Notes: a model not told the origin generated them from the sequence alone. 64,000 bases of DNA from Nageia nagi (GCA_050084985.1 JBITNC010000001.1:118854001-118918000); one strand, 5' to 3'; counted from the first letter of the stretch, positions 35,198 through 46,694 are shown. Numbers and translations are program-made.

Positions 35198-35829
35198 GCA
35201 TCAGCAAGATAGTCAGCAATTACTTGTCCTTTTATTGATTTTTGTCTGATAAAATGCAAATCAAATTTAGTTAGGTGCATTATCCACTTTGCAGTTCTTG
35301 AATTTTGATAGGTTTTATTCATCATATATTTCAATGGGTCCACTTTAGAGATGACATACGTTGTATGATTAAGCATGTAATGTCGGAGCTTTTTAGTAGC
35401 GAAAATGACACCAAGACATAATTTTTCCAAATATATGTATTTAATCTCATAACTCACAAGTGTTCTACTTAGGTAATATATAGCTTGCTCTTTATTATAT
35501 TCATTCTTCTGAGCAAGCATTGTTCCTAAGGTAGTTTTAATAGCAAAAATGTATAACAAAAAGGGTATATCTTTTCTAGGTGGACTTAACACAGGAGGAG
35601 ATAATAAATATCTTTTAATTTCCTCGAAGGCATCTTGTTTCTCTTTACCCCAATGATATTCTATCCCCTTTTTTAATAGTTTTGTAAACGGTTTACATTT
35701 ATCTGAAAGTTGAGCTATAAACCTCCTGATGGCTTGTAACTTACCCTGTAAACTCTGTAATTGTTTAAGATTTGCAGGAGGTGGCATATCTACAACCGCC
35801 TTCACTTTATTAGGATCTATTTCAATTCC
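35137..35829 (-). pseudogene. RT connection and first RNase H domain
   Basis: The frame continues that of RT after one TGA (MSQ*GIEIDPNK, likely a former CGA). It reads MKAVVDMPPPANLKQLQSLQ, then the RNase H of Ty3/gypsy elements: FLLYIFAIKTTLGTMLAQK, IYYLSRTLVSYEIKYIYLEK, LCLGVIFATKKLRHYML and KGQVIADYLAD. It would remove RNA from the RNA-DNA hybrid. It overlaps the second RNase H piece by a frameshift. Confidence 0.88.
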
Positions 35830-36545
35830 TCATTGAGACATAATAAATCCTAGTAGTTTTCCCGAAGTTACACCAAAAACACACTTTTTTGGATTTAATC
35901 TTACTTTATGTTCTAATAATCTATCCAAGACTTTAATCAGGTCTTTTCCATGATCTATTCGATGTTTGGATCTAACCAACAAATCATCAACATAATCTTC
36001 TACTATGTCATGCATATAATCATGGAATATATAAGTCATAGCCCTTTGATAAGTTGCCCCAGCATTCTTTAATCCAAAAGGCATAACTTTATAACAAAAG
36101 ATACCCCACGGAGTTATAAAAGCTATTTTATGTTGATCTTCAGGAGCTATTTTTATTTGATTATAACCAGAAAAGCTATCCATTAATGATAGCATATCAT
36201 GTCCTGCTATTGAATCTACCAAGCTATCAATGTTAGGTAGAGGGAAATCATCTTGGGACAAGCTTTGTTAAGATCACAGAAATCTATGCATATTCATATT
36301 TTTCCACTTGGTTTTTTCATAGGTACCATGTTAGATATCCAATCCGAATAATCTATAGGTTGTATAAATTTAGCTTCTAATAGATTTTGAAGTTCTTCTT
36401 TCACCATTAATGCTATAGTAGGATGCATCTTACGTAATTTCTATTTAACCGATTTAGCATCAAACTTTAAGGCTAAATTATGCACTACTAGTTTAGGGTC
36501 TATTCCAGGCATGTCCGCATATGACCATGCGAATACTTTTTCTCA
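35830..36545 (-). pseudogene. Reverse transcriptase core (frameshifted)
   Basis: The start reads MPGIDPKLVVHNLALKFDAK and MVPMKKPSGKI, then (after a stop) CIDFCDLNKACP. One base appears to be missing near 36255, where the family reads KDDFPLPNID. The next frame (36261-35830, open) carries DFPLPNIDSLVDSIAGHDML, FSGYNQIKIAPEDQHKIAF, MPFGLKNAGATYQRAM and the catalytic YVDDLLV. Order and wording are those of Tat/Ogre RT. This would copy the element RNA into DNA. Confidence 0.9.
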
Positions 36546-37748
36546 TTATTTTAATAAGGTTATAATCTCTTCTTGCTTAGTTTTCATGAGATTTTCTCCT
36601 AATTGAATTATTTTAGGATTCTGAGGATCATTACTGATATTTATTTCTAAGACCTTTTCAGTAAGCATATGCGATCCTTGTTCTAATTGATTTGGTACCG
36701 GTATCCAACCATTATCATTAATGCTATATTCTTCATCACATTCTTGAATTTGCTCATTCGTGCATACTTGATCTTTATAGGAATCAAATATGTAATCTAC
36801 GTTTTTGAATTCATGTACCAAAGGATTGGATGATATAAGAGAAAAATCGGCAATTATTTCATCTGTAGGAGTATCGGCTATTATTTTGATTAAATCATGA
36901 TTTTCATTGGCTTCATTTATTTGTTCACTATTTTGATCTTCAACATCATTCTCTTTTATTATAACCATATTTACCGATGGTATATCGAAACATGAACTAA
37001 TTGATGATTCAACATTTCTATTTATTTTTTCTTGTATATCACTTGGTGAGCACGAATTGTTCTAGGGTGGCTCAGTATTATTTATGAAGAGCACTTTGAC
37101 CCCTTCTAAGACATCCATTTCACTTAACTTTTCTTCTCTTATATCAATACTTTCTTGTACTATGGATTCTTTCTCTAAAATCTCTTCACTATAATCCAAA
37201 TTCTCTTCTTCTAAATTTTCTAATTTAGTAAGAATTTTACATTCATTTTGATAACCTAATCCCCTTTTATCAGTGGGATATTGATATTGTAATTCAATGA
37301 TGTCTCATGGACCTTGTTCATACCAACCCAATCCTCATCCTTGCCAATTACATTTGTTAAAATAGTTTAAGACAAAAGTTCTTGAACAAGGTGATAAATA
37401 TTTCATATCATTATCGAAATTACCTTCATAAGTTTGATTGGGTATTGTTGACACCAGATCTACTATTCCCGCATAGATAAACATGGTCTGATCAGGTACT
37501 TCCCCTAAAGGTACTATTTATCCAATCACACTAGGTGATTCAGATGCTTTACCCACTTCTTGTAATGATGGTATATTAAATACCACATCATCTACATCAT
37601 ATTCTCCCATCCCTAAATCCATTAATTTAACTTTCACTGGATATACACTAGATGAGTCATTATTAGATGTAGTATTCACTTGTTTTGATGACGAAGCTCC
37701 ATATTTTTTGTCTAAAGTCTTAGCAACCCTTTCCCAAGCATCTTTATC
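36546..37748 (-). pseudogene. Protease-RT linker of the polyprotein
   Basis: Same frame as gag and protease, with a few stops. It is acidic and includes CNWQG, GWYEQGP, PTDKRGLGYQNECK and a stretch rich in Glu, Ser and Ile. The open piece 36968-36546 is part of it. No catalytic motif is seen. Long linkers of this kind lie between protease and RT in Tat elements. Confidence 0.7.
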
Positions 37749-38417
37749 CTATATGGCTATATCACTTTTTCCTTTTATGACTTCAGATTGATTTGTATTC
37801 TTGTTCATCAATGTGGTTGATAAGTTAGGAGATGGTAATGTCACTTTACTTGGATCCAAAATTAAATTACAATGCAAATAAGGGTCTGGATCTTTAAACA
37901 CACAATGAACTTCATCTTTGTAGATGTATTTTAAACATCCATGGTAAGTTGATGGGACACATTGCATTTCTCTAATCCATGGATATCCTAAAAGAATGTT
38001 ATATTGTATGATATTTCCTTCAATTATATGTAATAAAGTTTGCATGGTCTTAGCCCCTACTGTAATCGGTAGCACAATTGATCCCAAAGTTGAACATACT
38101 ACATCATTAAATGCCCTGATTTGTAAAGAAGGAGCTAAGATAAGCGAATCTGACAAATTCAAATTTTTATATGTGGCCTCTGAGATTATATTTATAGCTG
38201 ACCCTTCATCTATCAGAATTCTTTTAAACAATTTCCCATCTACTTTACCCATTATATGTAAAGGTGGATCAAGTCCGCCTTGTCCATCGTTTTTTAATCT
38301 TTCTTGTTCATAGAAGGTAATACTAGGTTGTTGAGATATCTTCAAACTTTCAATTATTGAAATAAAATTATCAGGGTTACTAATATCCACTTGAATTTCT
38401 TGTAGAATTTGATTCAT
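37749..38417 (-). CDS. Aspartic protease domain of the Tat-like element
   Basis: 222 codons, in the same frame as gag. The catalytic segment reads RILIDEGSAINIISEATY; the family has D-x-G-S, and here DEGS keeps the Asp. It is followed by GSIVLPITVGAKTMQTLLHI, ILLGYPWIREMQCVPSTYHG and CLKYI, all typical of Tat/Ogre proteases. It would cleave the Gag-Pol precursor. It ends at a TAG; the frame continues into the linker beyond it. Confidence 0.85.
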   Translation of the reverse strand: MNQILQEIQVDISNPDNFISIIESLKISQQPSITFYEQERLKNDGQGGLDPPLHIMGKVDGKLFKRILIDEGSAINIISEATYKNLNLSDSLILAPSLQIRAFNDVVCSTLGSIVLPITVGAKTMQTLLHIIEGNIIQYNILLGYPWIREMQCVPSTYHGCLKYIYKDEVHCVFKDPDPYLHCNLILDPSKVTLPSPNLSTTLMNKNTNQSEVIKGKSDIAI

Positions 38418-38579
38418 AGCTTCCTTATAACTCCCAGACTATTGTAATAGCTCAAATAAAGTCATCTTAACTGGAGACATCTTTAATTGTCATTGAAGAG
38501 CACCCTTTATCGAAACCTTAGGTTGTTGTGGGGGAGGTATAGGTTGTATATTACTTGGATTTGATATCGATTGATTTTT

Positions 38580-39917
38580 TCATGGGTTATCTTGTTTATC
38601 TTGATATTGTTGTGCTCTTGTCGCTATACCAATCATGTGTATTGAATCATCTATAGTCCCTATAAATAGTGTATCCTTATCATTGCATGTATAGTTCATT
38701 TGATTTGGGATAATCACCACATTATTATCCTGATGTGAAGGTAAGAGATTTTGATATATCCCTAAATTTTGATTCAGAGGCATAGCTAGATTATCCACAT
38801 CTATTTTCCCACCATCTATCAAGTCTTGAATTTTATGCTGTAAAGTTCGACATCTATTTGTCTTATGTCCCCTTTGTCTATGATAAGCACAAAATTCATT
38901 CTCTCTATACCATTTTTTCCCTTTAGCATCAGGATTCTTTGGTTTTATTTCAGGTAATGTAATCATACCATTATCACATAATTTTTTAAGTATCTCAAAT
39001 AATGGTTCTAATAATGGGGTAAAATTTCTCTTAGGCTTAGGTTCAACACTTTCTTCGATTTTTGGAGCTTGACCAGAATCTTTCGTCATAGCTATTTGAT
39101 TACTTTGTGGTTGTTTACTAGTATTCTCATGTTGATTGCTCTTCTTGTATTCCTTCTTCTTGAGTTTCAATTCTCCATCTTGAATTTTGACTCTTTCTAT
39201 AACTACTGCCTATGCAATAGCTTCTTCAAAAGTCTTATGTTGTTGAATTTGGAGAACACTAACTATTGGTCTTAGACAACTTTGACTAAACAAGTTAACC
39301 AATTCTTCTTGTGGTATTGTATAAGGCATACTAGTAAGTATAGCCCGCCATCTTGAGATGTAATCTTGTATGGTTTCATCGAAAAATTGTTGTAATCTTG
39401 TAAGATCTGTAATGGAAGATTTTTCATTAATATTGATTCTAAAGTGCTCAAGAAATTGATCAGCCAATTGTTTGAATGTATATAAACTATGTATAGGTAA
39501 ACCATTATACCAATCCAAAGCTTGACCTGCAAGCATCATAGGGAACATACGTAACATCAATGAGTCATCATTGGCTATCTGATAACTAGAAAATGCGAAT
39601 TTTCTCAAGTGTTCTTTGGGATCTTCTCTTCCTTTAAATGGTTCTATTTTAGGAAGTTCAAACCTATAAGGTAATTTCTTTTTTGGAACACTTGGATGAA
39701 TAGGCTCATTACAAATGTTCTTATAATTTAACTTCTTAAGCCCTTGAACATTCATCTCTCGATTCATGAAATCCTTCAAAAATTCTTCAAATTCTTTATC
39801 AGTTCTTTGACCTTGAGTATGTCTATGATGTCTTTGAGTATTTGGATCTTTTTCTAAGATTGATCTTGACATGTGAGACTCATAGTCAGAAGGAAATTCC
39901 GATGGTGGTGGGGGCAA
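38580..39917 (-). pseudogene. gag: Gag protein with zinc knuckle (one in-frame stop)
   Basis: Two open pieces (39917-39210 and 39170-38580) are in one frame, split by a single TAG (EEAIA*AVVIERV). Residues 70-230 form the retrotransposon_gag core: FELPKIEPFKGREDPKEHLR, LMLRMFPMMLAGQALDWYNG, LADQFLEHFRIN and TIQDYISRWRAI. The second piece has the knuckle CAYHRQRGHKTNRC (C-x2-H-x4-H-x4-C), followed by TLQHKIQDLIDGGKI, as in Tat/Athila Gag. It packages the element RNA. An upstream coiled-coil region is in the same frame. Confidence 0.9.
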
Positions 39918-40217
39918 TATCTTAACAGGTGACTGATGTCATAGACTAGGGATTTTAGGAGGTTCTTGGTATATACTTTTTCCATATAACTCTCTTCCTT
40001 TGTAATCAGGTTGTTTCATCTACTTTTGAGTTTGTTCCACCCAAATTTTAATAGATTCTTGCTTTTGTTTATCATATAATCTTTGTAATTCTAGTTCTTT
40101 ATCCCTCTTCTTTTGTAACAAAATGGCTACCTCTTATCTCTTGTTTCTTGTCTATCTAAGTAAGGATCTCGATATCTCTGTATTTGACTTCCTTCAGGAG
40201 TTTCGGGTTTCCAATTT

Positions 40218-41090
40218 TTAATCCTTTGATATTCCTCCCACTGTCTTTGTTTTTTCTTTCTCCATACGTAGATGTTGCTCCCTTTTAATTTTTTCTTTTT
40301 CTAATTCTTCAAGTTGTAATTCTCTTAAATGCAGTTGAATCTCATGCTCTTTATGAAGTCTTTTCTTTTCTTGTTCCAGGAATTCACTTCTCTCTTTGTT
40401 TATTTGTTCTTGTTCTATTAATTTCTTTTTATCCCTCAAAAGTTTATCTTCCATTTCTTTTAATTTATCTTCTTTTTCTTGAATTTTAAGGACTTCATTA
40501 TTTCTTCTATTTTCTTCCTCTAGGAGATATTGCATCTCTGCGGCCCTTTTAATCTCATCGGCATATACTTCATGAATCTTTGACCCATTTTTGTTGTATA
40601 TAATCATCTTTGTTCTTTTAGTTCTTCAAAAGAAGGTATCTCTTCTACTGCAAATTTAAATGTCCTTCTATCTAATCTTCCCTTTGAAGAGTAAGATTTT
40701 TTTGTTTGCTTTATTGAAGGATCTCTTTGAGATAAATTACTTATAGGTATTGCTACTTCATTTTTTCCTAATTTGAGAGATTTACGAGAAAGAGGAAGTC
40801 CTTCTTTTCTAACCAAAGAACTGACTATTCGACCATCTGGTAATCGACGAATGACTTATCATAGATAACTTTATATGGTTCAATCTCTGCTACTGCTATG
40901 GTTCCAGCCTGAGATCTATTCTCATCAATTTCTAAGTTATGATACCTTTGATCTCATTTTTCTACATCTCCTGGTACACTAGAAGACATCTTAGGAACAT
41001 CTCTATGATTGGCTAGATGACAACGAATTTCAATTAACTCTTCATCTAACACTTGCATTCTAGACTTAGTAATATGATCCTCTATACCTT
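40218..41090 (-). pseudogene. N-terminal coiled-coil region upstream of gag
   Basis: 40607-40218 is open and reads as a long Glu/Lys/Gln coiled coil (EEENRRNNEVLKIQEKEDKL, KKLIEQEQINKERSEFLEQE), in the same frame as gag. A second piece in another frame (about 40850-40604) has RRLPDGRIVSSLVRKEGLPL and ends SFEELKEQR. Further up, HITKSRMQVLDEELIEIRCH can be read to the copia insertion edge at 41095. Ogre/Tat elements often carry such an ORF or gag extension. The true start is lost or lies beyond the insertion. Confidence 0.6.
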
Positions 41091-41095
41091 GTCTT

Positions 41096-41222
41096 TGTTG
41101 GAAACCTAATCCTTAGGGATTAAGGTAATTTATGATTATTAATAGTTTTAGGTGTGTGAGTATGCATGTATTTATAGGAGATCCAGTTAATACAATATTT
41201 GGCTTTTGGAGTTTCTCCTTCA
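41096..41222 (+). repeat. Putative short copia 5' LTR
   Basis: TG...CA ends and a correctly spaced PBS support it. There is a TATTTATA-like word at 41169-41176. No second copy is present in the window. Confidence 0.45.
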
Positions 41223-41224
41223 AG

Positions 41225-41237
41225 TGGTATCAGAGCC
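41225..41237 (+). promoter_or_regulatory. Primer binding site, tRNA-Met type
   Basis: TGGTATCAGAGCC is a perfect match to the usual plant copia PBS, two bases after the LTR-like sequence. Confidence 0.8.
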
Positions 41238-42139
41238 TTGTTGGAGAAGATTTGGAGAACTCCATTGCCCATCCTCCATGATGAGGGTTTGAAGTTTTTT
41301 TGTGGGTTCATAGTTTTAGCTATGTTTATGAAGATTTGAATCTGTTATGGGGATTTGAATCTATTGAAGAGAGGTAGAGGACTGCCCTAGAGATGTGAAT
41401 GATGGCCAGAGGAGCCATGAGAGAAGATCATGTAGAGAAAGGGGTGTTGGAGTGCATCTCCTTGCATGGATCATGAGAAGAGCCTATGTGGTGAAAGGGG
41501 TGTGTCTTGGACTGCACCTCCCCACATGGAGCCTGAGGAAGAGAAGAAAATGCCTCATAGAGGAGGCATCGCACAGCTAAAAATCATTGTAAGGGATGTG
41601 AACTATTTATTCAAACCCACGATAAGAATGAGCCACAAGGAGCTCAGTGTGTGTCCAGGAGGCATGTTGTGAAGGTGAAAATGGAGGATAGCTTCTTTGT
41701 TCTTTATGCTTCAGAGAACCCAGGTAGTGAGGAGCAACTGTTCTAGAGAGAAATCCATCTGAGCTGGGTGGACACCACAGGATTGGAACCTTGGTGATGC
41801 AAAGGGCCATGAAGAGACAGGAAGGAGTTTTCACATGTGTGGCTGGTGTGCTAAGGACGAAAAGGAGCGTGATAGGGATAGAGAAAGAGAATGTAGGAGC
41901 AAATGTCCACTTTTGCATATGAGGTCGAAGTTAGTGGAGAGGAGGTCAAAATAGAGGTGCTCCAGAATCAATCATGCTCATGCTCTCCATCTTGTTCCTT
42001 AGTTTGCTGCGATCATGCCATATTCAGCCACTGAGCAGGAGAAGTGAAAGTGTATGGAAAGTAGCAAAAATGCATTGTAGACATTGGAGGAGGAGTGACC
42101 AGCCATGAAGATACTTCACAAGCAAAGAATGTGTAGCCC
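41238..42139 (+). other. Copia internal region, rearranged
   Basis: Short frames only. Two copies of a segment (GTGGGAGTGCATCTCC / TGGACTGCACCTCC with CATGGA) lie near 41450 and 41510. I cannot identify gag, protease or the integrase core. Confidence 0.4.
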
Positions 42140-44065
42140 AAGAGATCAAATTCTCTTCCAAACCTCCAAGTGGTGCCTCCAAGTCCTCCATCAAGTCCAT
42201 CTCAAAGCTCAAAATCCACTCCAAGCTCACCTTCAAGTGGTGGCTCTTCAAATGTGATCAAAGAAGTGATGAAGACCAAGAGAGGTAAAAGACACTTTCA
42301 AAACCATCCTCCTTCTTGAGTTTTAGATCAAAATTTCCATCAAAGATTAACAAGAAGTCAATTTCATGAAATGGAGAAGTTTGTTAAGCAATTTAGCAAT
42401 ATGGAACTTGATGATGATCCAAAGGGTGAGATGGTGAACTATGCTTTGTGTGCAGTCCCAAATACTAATATTTCTTCTTTTGATCCATCTTGTTATGAGG
42501 AAGCTTGCACCAAAAATGTGTGGGTGAAGGCTATGCAAGAGGATCTTCACTCCATAAACAAAAATGACACTAGGGAACTTTGTGAGTTGCCCAAAGGAAA
42601 GAGGTGTGTGGGCTCCAAGTGGGTCTACAAGACCAAGTACAACAGTGATGGTACCATAGAGAGACACAAAGCAAGATTGGTTGCTAAAGGCTTCACACAA
42701 AAACATGGTGTAGACTTTGAAGAGACTTTTGCATCAGTTGCAAGGTAAGAAACAGTAAGGTTGCTCCTTTCAATGGCTGCCCAAAACCATTGGAGTGTCT
42801 ACCACATGGATGTGAAGAGTGCATTCTTGAATGGTTACTTGGATGAAGAGGTTTTTGTATAGCAACCTCAAGGTTTTCAAGTGCAAGGCAAAGAACATCA
42901 TGTGTACAAGCTCAAGAAGGCCTTGTATGGTCTTAAGCAAGCTCGAGCTTGGTACACTCGCATAGATGGATACTTTCAGAATTTTGGACTCATGAGGAGC
43001 AAGAATGAGCCAACACTCTACATCAAGAGAGAAGGTAATCAGATTTTGCTTGTTTCTCTTTATGTTGATGATTTGATATATATAGGAAGTGATCCCATCT
43101 TGAACAACAAGTTTAAGATTGATTTGATGAATGAGTTTGAAATGAAGGATTTGGGCCTTATGAGGTACTTTCTTGGCATGGAGGTCCACCAATGTCAAGA
43201 AGAGATTTTTGTTTGTCAAAGCAAATATGCAAGGAACATGCTTTCTAAGTATGGTATGATGAATTGTACTGTTGTTCACAATCCTGTAGCTCATGGTGAG
43301 TTACTTTGTAAGGATGATGGTGCTCCAAAAGCAAGTGTGACAGAATTTAGAAGCATTGTTGGTAGCCTTATGTTCCTTTGCAACACTAGGCCTAATATAC
43401 AATTTGTTGTCTCTTTGGTATCTAGATACATGAATGATCCTTCTATTTTGCATATGAAGGCTGTAAAATGCATTTTGAGGTATGTCAAAGGTACCATTGG
43501 TTATGGTCTTCACTACTCTCATGTTGAAAAGTTTAAGCTTGTTGGTTTTAGTGACAGTGATTGGGGCAACAATTTGGATGATAGGAAGTCCACTTCTAGG
43601 CAATGTTTCTCACTTGGTTCAGGAATGATAACATGGAGTTTTAAGAAGCAATCTACAGTTGCTCTCTCTTCTTGTGAGGCTGAGTATATAGCCCTCACCG
43701 CAGCTAGTGCACAAGCCTTATGGCTAAGGAAACTACTTGATGAAATTGGTGAGAAACAACATGGACCAACAATTCTTTATTGTGACAGCCAAAGTGCCAT
43801 TCAGTTGGCACATAATCCCATCCACCACAGTAGGTCAAAGCACTTCCAACTCAAGTACCACTTCATTTGTGACATGGTGGAGAAGAACCAAATTGAGATT
43901 CACTATTGCAACACCAAGATCAACTTGGCTGATATTTTCACAAAAGGTGTTGTCAAAGCTCAGTATATGATGCTCAGAGACTCCATGGTGAGTCCTCTTT
44001 ACATTAAGGGGGAGAATGTAGACAACTCAGCATTAGATCTGTTTCACTCCATGTCACCTGGCTGA
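42140..44065 (+). pseudogene. Copia pol C-terminal part: RT and RNase H (two to three stops)
   Basis: A Ser/Pro-rich linker (SSPSQSSKSTPSSPSSGG) precedes RT, as at the end of copia integrase. RT runs from WVKAMQEDLHSI and GSKWVYKTKYNSDGTIERHK through RLVAKGFTQKHGVDFEETFA. A TAA (42746) and a TAG (42860, inside VFV*QPQGF) break one continuous frame. Then VYKLKKALYGLKQARAWYTR, the catalytic YVDDLIYIG and FLGMEV follow. RNase H follows with GFSDSDWGNNLDDRKSTS, SSCEAEYIALTAAS, YCDSQSAIQLA and HFICDMVEKNQIEIHY. 42881-44065 is open for 394 codons. It is clearly Ty1/copia; strand and family differ from the host element. Confidence 0.92.
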
Positions 44066-44312
44066 GGTGTTTTCCTTCCTTTTACATAGTTTAACAGGCT
44101 ATAATGATTGAAGGCTATGTAGTTGGTGGCTACAGCAAGAATATGCTAAAACTATTTAATCTGATGAAGTAGTTGGTAACTGACCTGACAACGTAACATT
44201 TATAGTGGATGTGAGTTGTAAATACTTTAATTACAAACCAACTTAAGTAGAGCATGAGAAAAAAGGGACTACAGTATAACTTTAGATGAGCTCAAAAAAA
44301 AACTTCAGACGG

Positions 44313-44397
44313 GCTCTAGAAAGCATCTAGCTCCAGAAAGCGTCTAGCACCAGAAAGCATCTAGCACTAGAAAGTGTCTAGCACCAGAAAGTGTCTG
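44313..44397 (+). repeat. 17-bp tandem repeat, about five copies
   Basis: CAGAAAGCGTCTAGCAC-type units repeat with one or two changes each, downstream of the copia RNase H. Confidence 0.8.
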
Positions 44398-44482
44398 TAG
44401 TTTGGCTCCAGAAATTGTTTAAAGAAAGTCACCTTGGTAATCACCTCCAAGTGTGACTAGCTCTATGGCTTCAAGTGTGTTA

Positions 44483-44620
44483 TGTTGGGGGGTACAAAGA
44501 AATAAGAATTAACGGTTGGTAGTGACATCCAACTCGTTAATGTTCAATTATATCCTTTAAGGCCTTATGAAATGCAATTTAAACAAGTAAGATGCAATTA
44601 TGCATACTACCCTCCCCAAC
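44483..44620. mobile_element. Possible 138-bp TG...CA element (solo small LTR or MITE)
   Basis: The segment begins TGTTGGGGGGTA and ends TACCCTCCCCAACA, nearly perfect inverted ends. No target duplication is visible (TGTTA left, TTCAT right), so it could also be the copia's true LTR end or part of the leader. Confidence 0.3.
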
Positions 44621-45110
44621 ATTCATGTCTATTCATTTATCTTATCTTAATGTGATACAATCAAAAGTTTATTATAAGATGGATCTTGACCTTAATAAAC
44701 CTCGTTGTTCCTTTTTAATTATAATGTGATTCATTATCCAACCTCTTAGTGATGTTCATTAACCCCTTCCAGCTATGGAAGTATTATGTGTAGTAAATTT
44801 CCAAGTAAGATGTGAATAAATTTTACCTCTTTCACTTAACTTATTTCTGATCACTTAAGATCGCTTGAAGCACAAAGTGAGAGCATACTTTGTTAAGTGA
44901 AAGTACTTAGTGTATTCGAATCCACCCAATTCATTAACCCTTTAATGTGATTTGTACTATCCAAAACCCCAATTTATTTTCCTTAAGTTCATTCCAAATT
45001 AAGTGTGATTCATTTACCTCTTCCAATTGTGGAAGTATTATATGTAGTAAATTGCCTCCTCTTACTAGTAAGAGGTCATTAGATGTAGATAAATTAACCC
45101 AATTAATGAT

Positions 45111-45368
45111 AGTGTGAGTGTGAAAGAAAAGAAAAGTTAATTTACCCCTTCTTATCAAGTCTATTCTGGTCACCTTAGATCACTCAAAGCGCAAAGGGAG
45201 AGCATAAGTAGATAAGATAAAAAGTATTAATGTGTATGTAGTGTGAATGTGAAGGAAAAGAAAAATTAATTTACCCTTTCTTATCAAGTCTATTCTAGTC
45301 ACCTTAGATCGCTCGAAGCGCAAAGGGAGAGCATAAGTAGACAAGATAAAAAGTATTAATGTTTACGT
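45111..45368 (-). repeat. 129-bp tandem duplication in the leader
   Basis: Units 45111-45239 and 45240-45368 both start AGTGTGARTGTGAARG and contain CTCGAAGCGCAAAGGGAGAG. A more diverged third copy is suggested at 44800-44920. Confidence 0.85.
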
Positions 45369-45567
45369 GCCCTTCACCCAAAGCATGAAAGTAAATACAT
45401 AACTTCATACATAAAGTAAATTAATAAAAGATATGCATTTAACCTTTTCTACCCATTCTTATATGCACTCTAAGCAAAGGAATCACACTCAAAAATATTT
45501 TTTCATAACATAATTTTAATTTACTTTTTCAAAAATAGCAAAAAGAGATAAAATGACCTAGATATGA

Positions 45568-45712
45568 GTCACCGACATTTAGATAGTGAACGCTGGTGTT
45601 TAGATAGGGAATGCTGGTATTTAATGATAGTTGCTGGCATTTAGACAGGGAACGTTGGCATTTAATGACAGTCGCTAGCATTCGATACCAGTCATTGACG
45701 TTTCTGCAACAA
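45568..45712. repeat. Block of CpG-containing 20-25-bp words in the leader
   Basis: GTCACCGACATTTAGATAG, GAACGCTGGTGTTTAGATAG, GTTGCTGGCATTTAGACAG, GTCGCTAGCATTCGATACC and similar follow each other. They share the word family found in the LTRs and beside the antisense gene. Confidence 0.65.
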
Positions 45713-45829
45713 ATTCTTGAAAAAGCATAGAACCCAAAATTTGAAGTTAATGCACAGAAAAATTCGAAAAAATAGAGAATAGAAAGGTAGAATCATAGAC
45801 AAAATATCTCCCTCTTAATAACGGAGGGG

Positions 45830-45849
45830 CCCTCCTTCTAGCGCCAGAA
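45830..45849 (-). promoter_or_regulatory. Primer binding site of the Tat-like element
   Basis: The minus strand reads TTCTGGCGCTAGAAGGAGGG directly after the 5' LTR. TGGCGC...GAAGGAGGG is the usual PBS region of this Ty3/gypsy group and fixes the element's orientation. Confidence 0.85.
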
Positions 45850-46694
45850 TGTTGCAATGAAAATTGAGCTGGAATATAGAATAACATAAAATAAAAATTA
45901 CTCTTCAATCTTCATTGAACCTCAAATTATATAACATAGATAAACATGTTGTAATTGCAAAATGATATTCAATCTCAGTTCAAACTACAATTCACCCTTA
46001 GAAGGGACTTTTACAAATGTATGTGCCAAAATAAGAGTATTAGATCTCCATTATTTTTGGGTTGCTTGCTTCTCTTCTTAATGTAGACAACCTGTAAATC
46101 CTACACACATGCAAGAGACAATAACATCAAAGCATCTATGTGTAACATTGTATTAAAATGAAACTAGCATAAAACAATAAAAGAAATGAGTTCATGAGAT
46201 TTTGGTAGCATTACCCTACTTCAAAATTGGGTTCAATTGGGGTCAATTTGGATCATCCATATTGCTTTGTATTAGCTTGTATTTATAGATTTTCAAGTGA
46301 GACGTTTCAAGGATGAAAAGGGGAAGTGAAGAGCCATCGTAAGTCGTAACTAACCTCCTCTATCCACCTCATCATGGAAGATGAAGCGTTCCAACTTCCT
46401 TTTTTGATTTTTGTTCGGTTGTTGCAGAGTCACTGGTGTTTGTATGTCAAATGTCGATGATCGCCTCGAAATGCTGACGTTCGATATAGAATGCTGACGA
46501 TTGGTTAACTATATTAAAATGACCACCTAAAAGTCAAATTTCATCAAAAGGGGGTCATGTGACCATTCATTTTGCATACACTCGATGAGAGCTATCCAAT
46601 AACAGGGTTTCCAAACCTATTTTATGTTATCACACCAAGTTATGATTATTTTAATGTTTACTTAGTTAACGAGGGACATTTTTAAGTGTCTATA
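45850..46694 (-). repeat. 5' LTR of the Tat-like element
   Basis: 845 bp, matching 26161-27004. Differences are mostly C/T or G/A. A TATA box (minus) lies at 46281-46288. Confidence 0.9.

Larger units (their letters stand above)
41096..44482 (+). mobile_element. Nested copia retrotransposon remnant, possibly chimeric
   Basis: Plus-strand copia text lies in the leader of the minus-strand Tat-like element. The left edge is an LTR-like 127 bp (TGTTGGAAACC...CTCCTTCA) followed by a tRNA-Met PBS. The right part has RT and RNase H, a polypurine tract (AAGGGGGAGAA, 44006-44016) and then a TGTAGACAAC start. That start does not match the left LTR-like sequence. Gag, protease and most of integrase are missing. 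The right edge is uncertain, and no target duplication was found. Confidence 0.7.
44621..45829 (-). other. Leader (5' UTR) of the Tat-like element, repeat-rich
   Basis: No ORF. It contains GATCGCTCGAAGCGCAAAGG words at about 44862, 45177 and 45307, the 129-bp duplication at 45111-45368, and the CpG-rich word block at 45568-45712. Confidence 0.6.

Noticed and set aside
42770-43603. Minus-strand frames opposite copia RT
   Set aside because: Shadows of a clear RT/RNase H frame on the plus strand.
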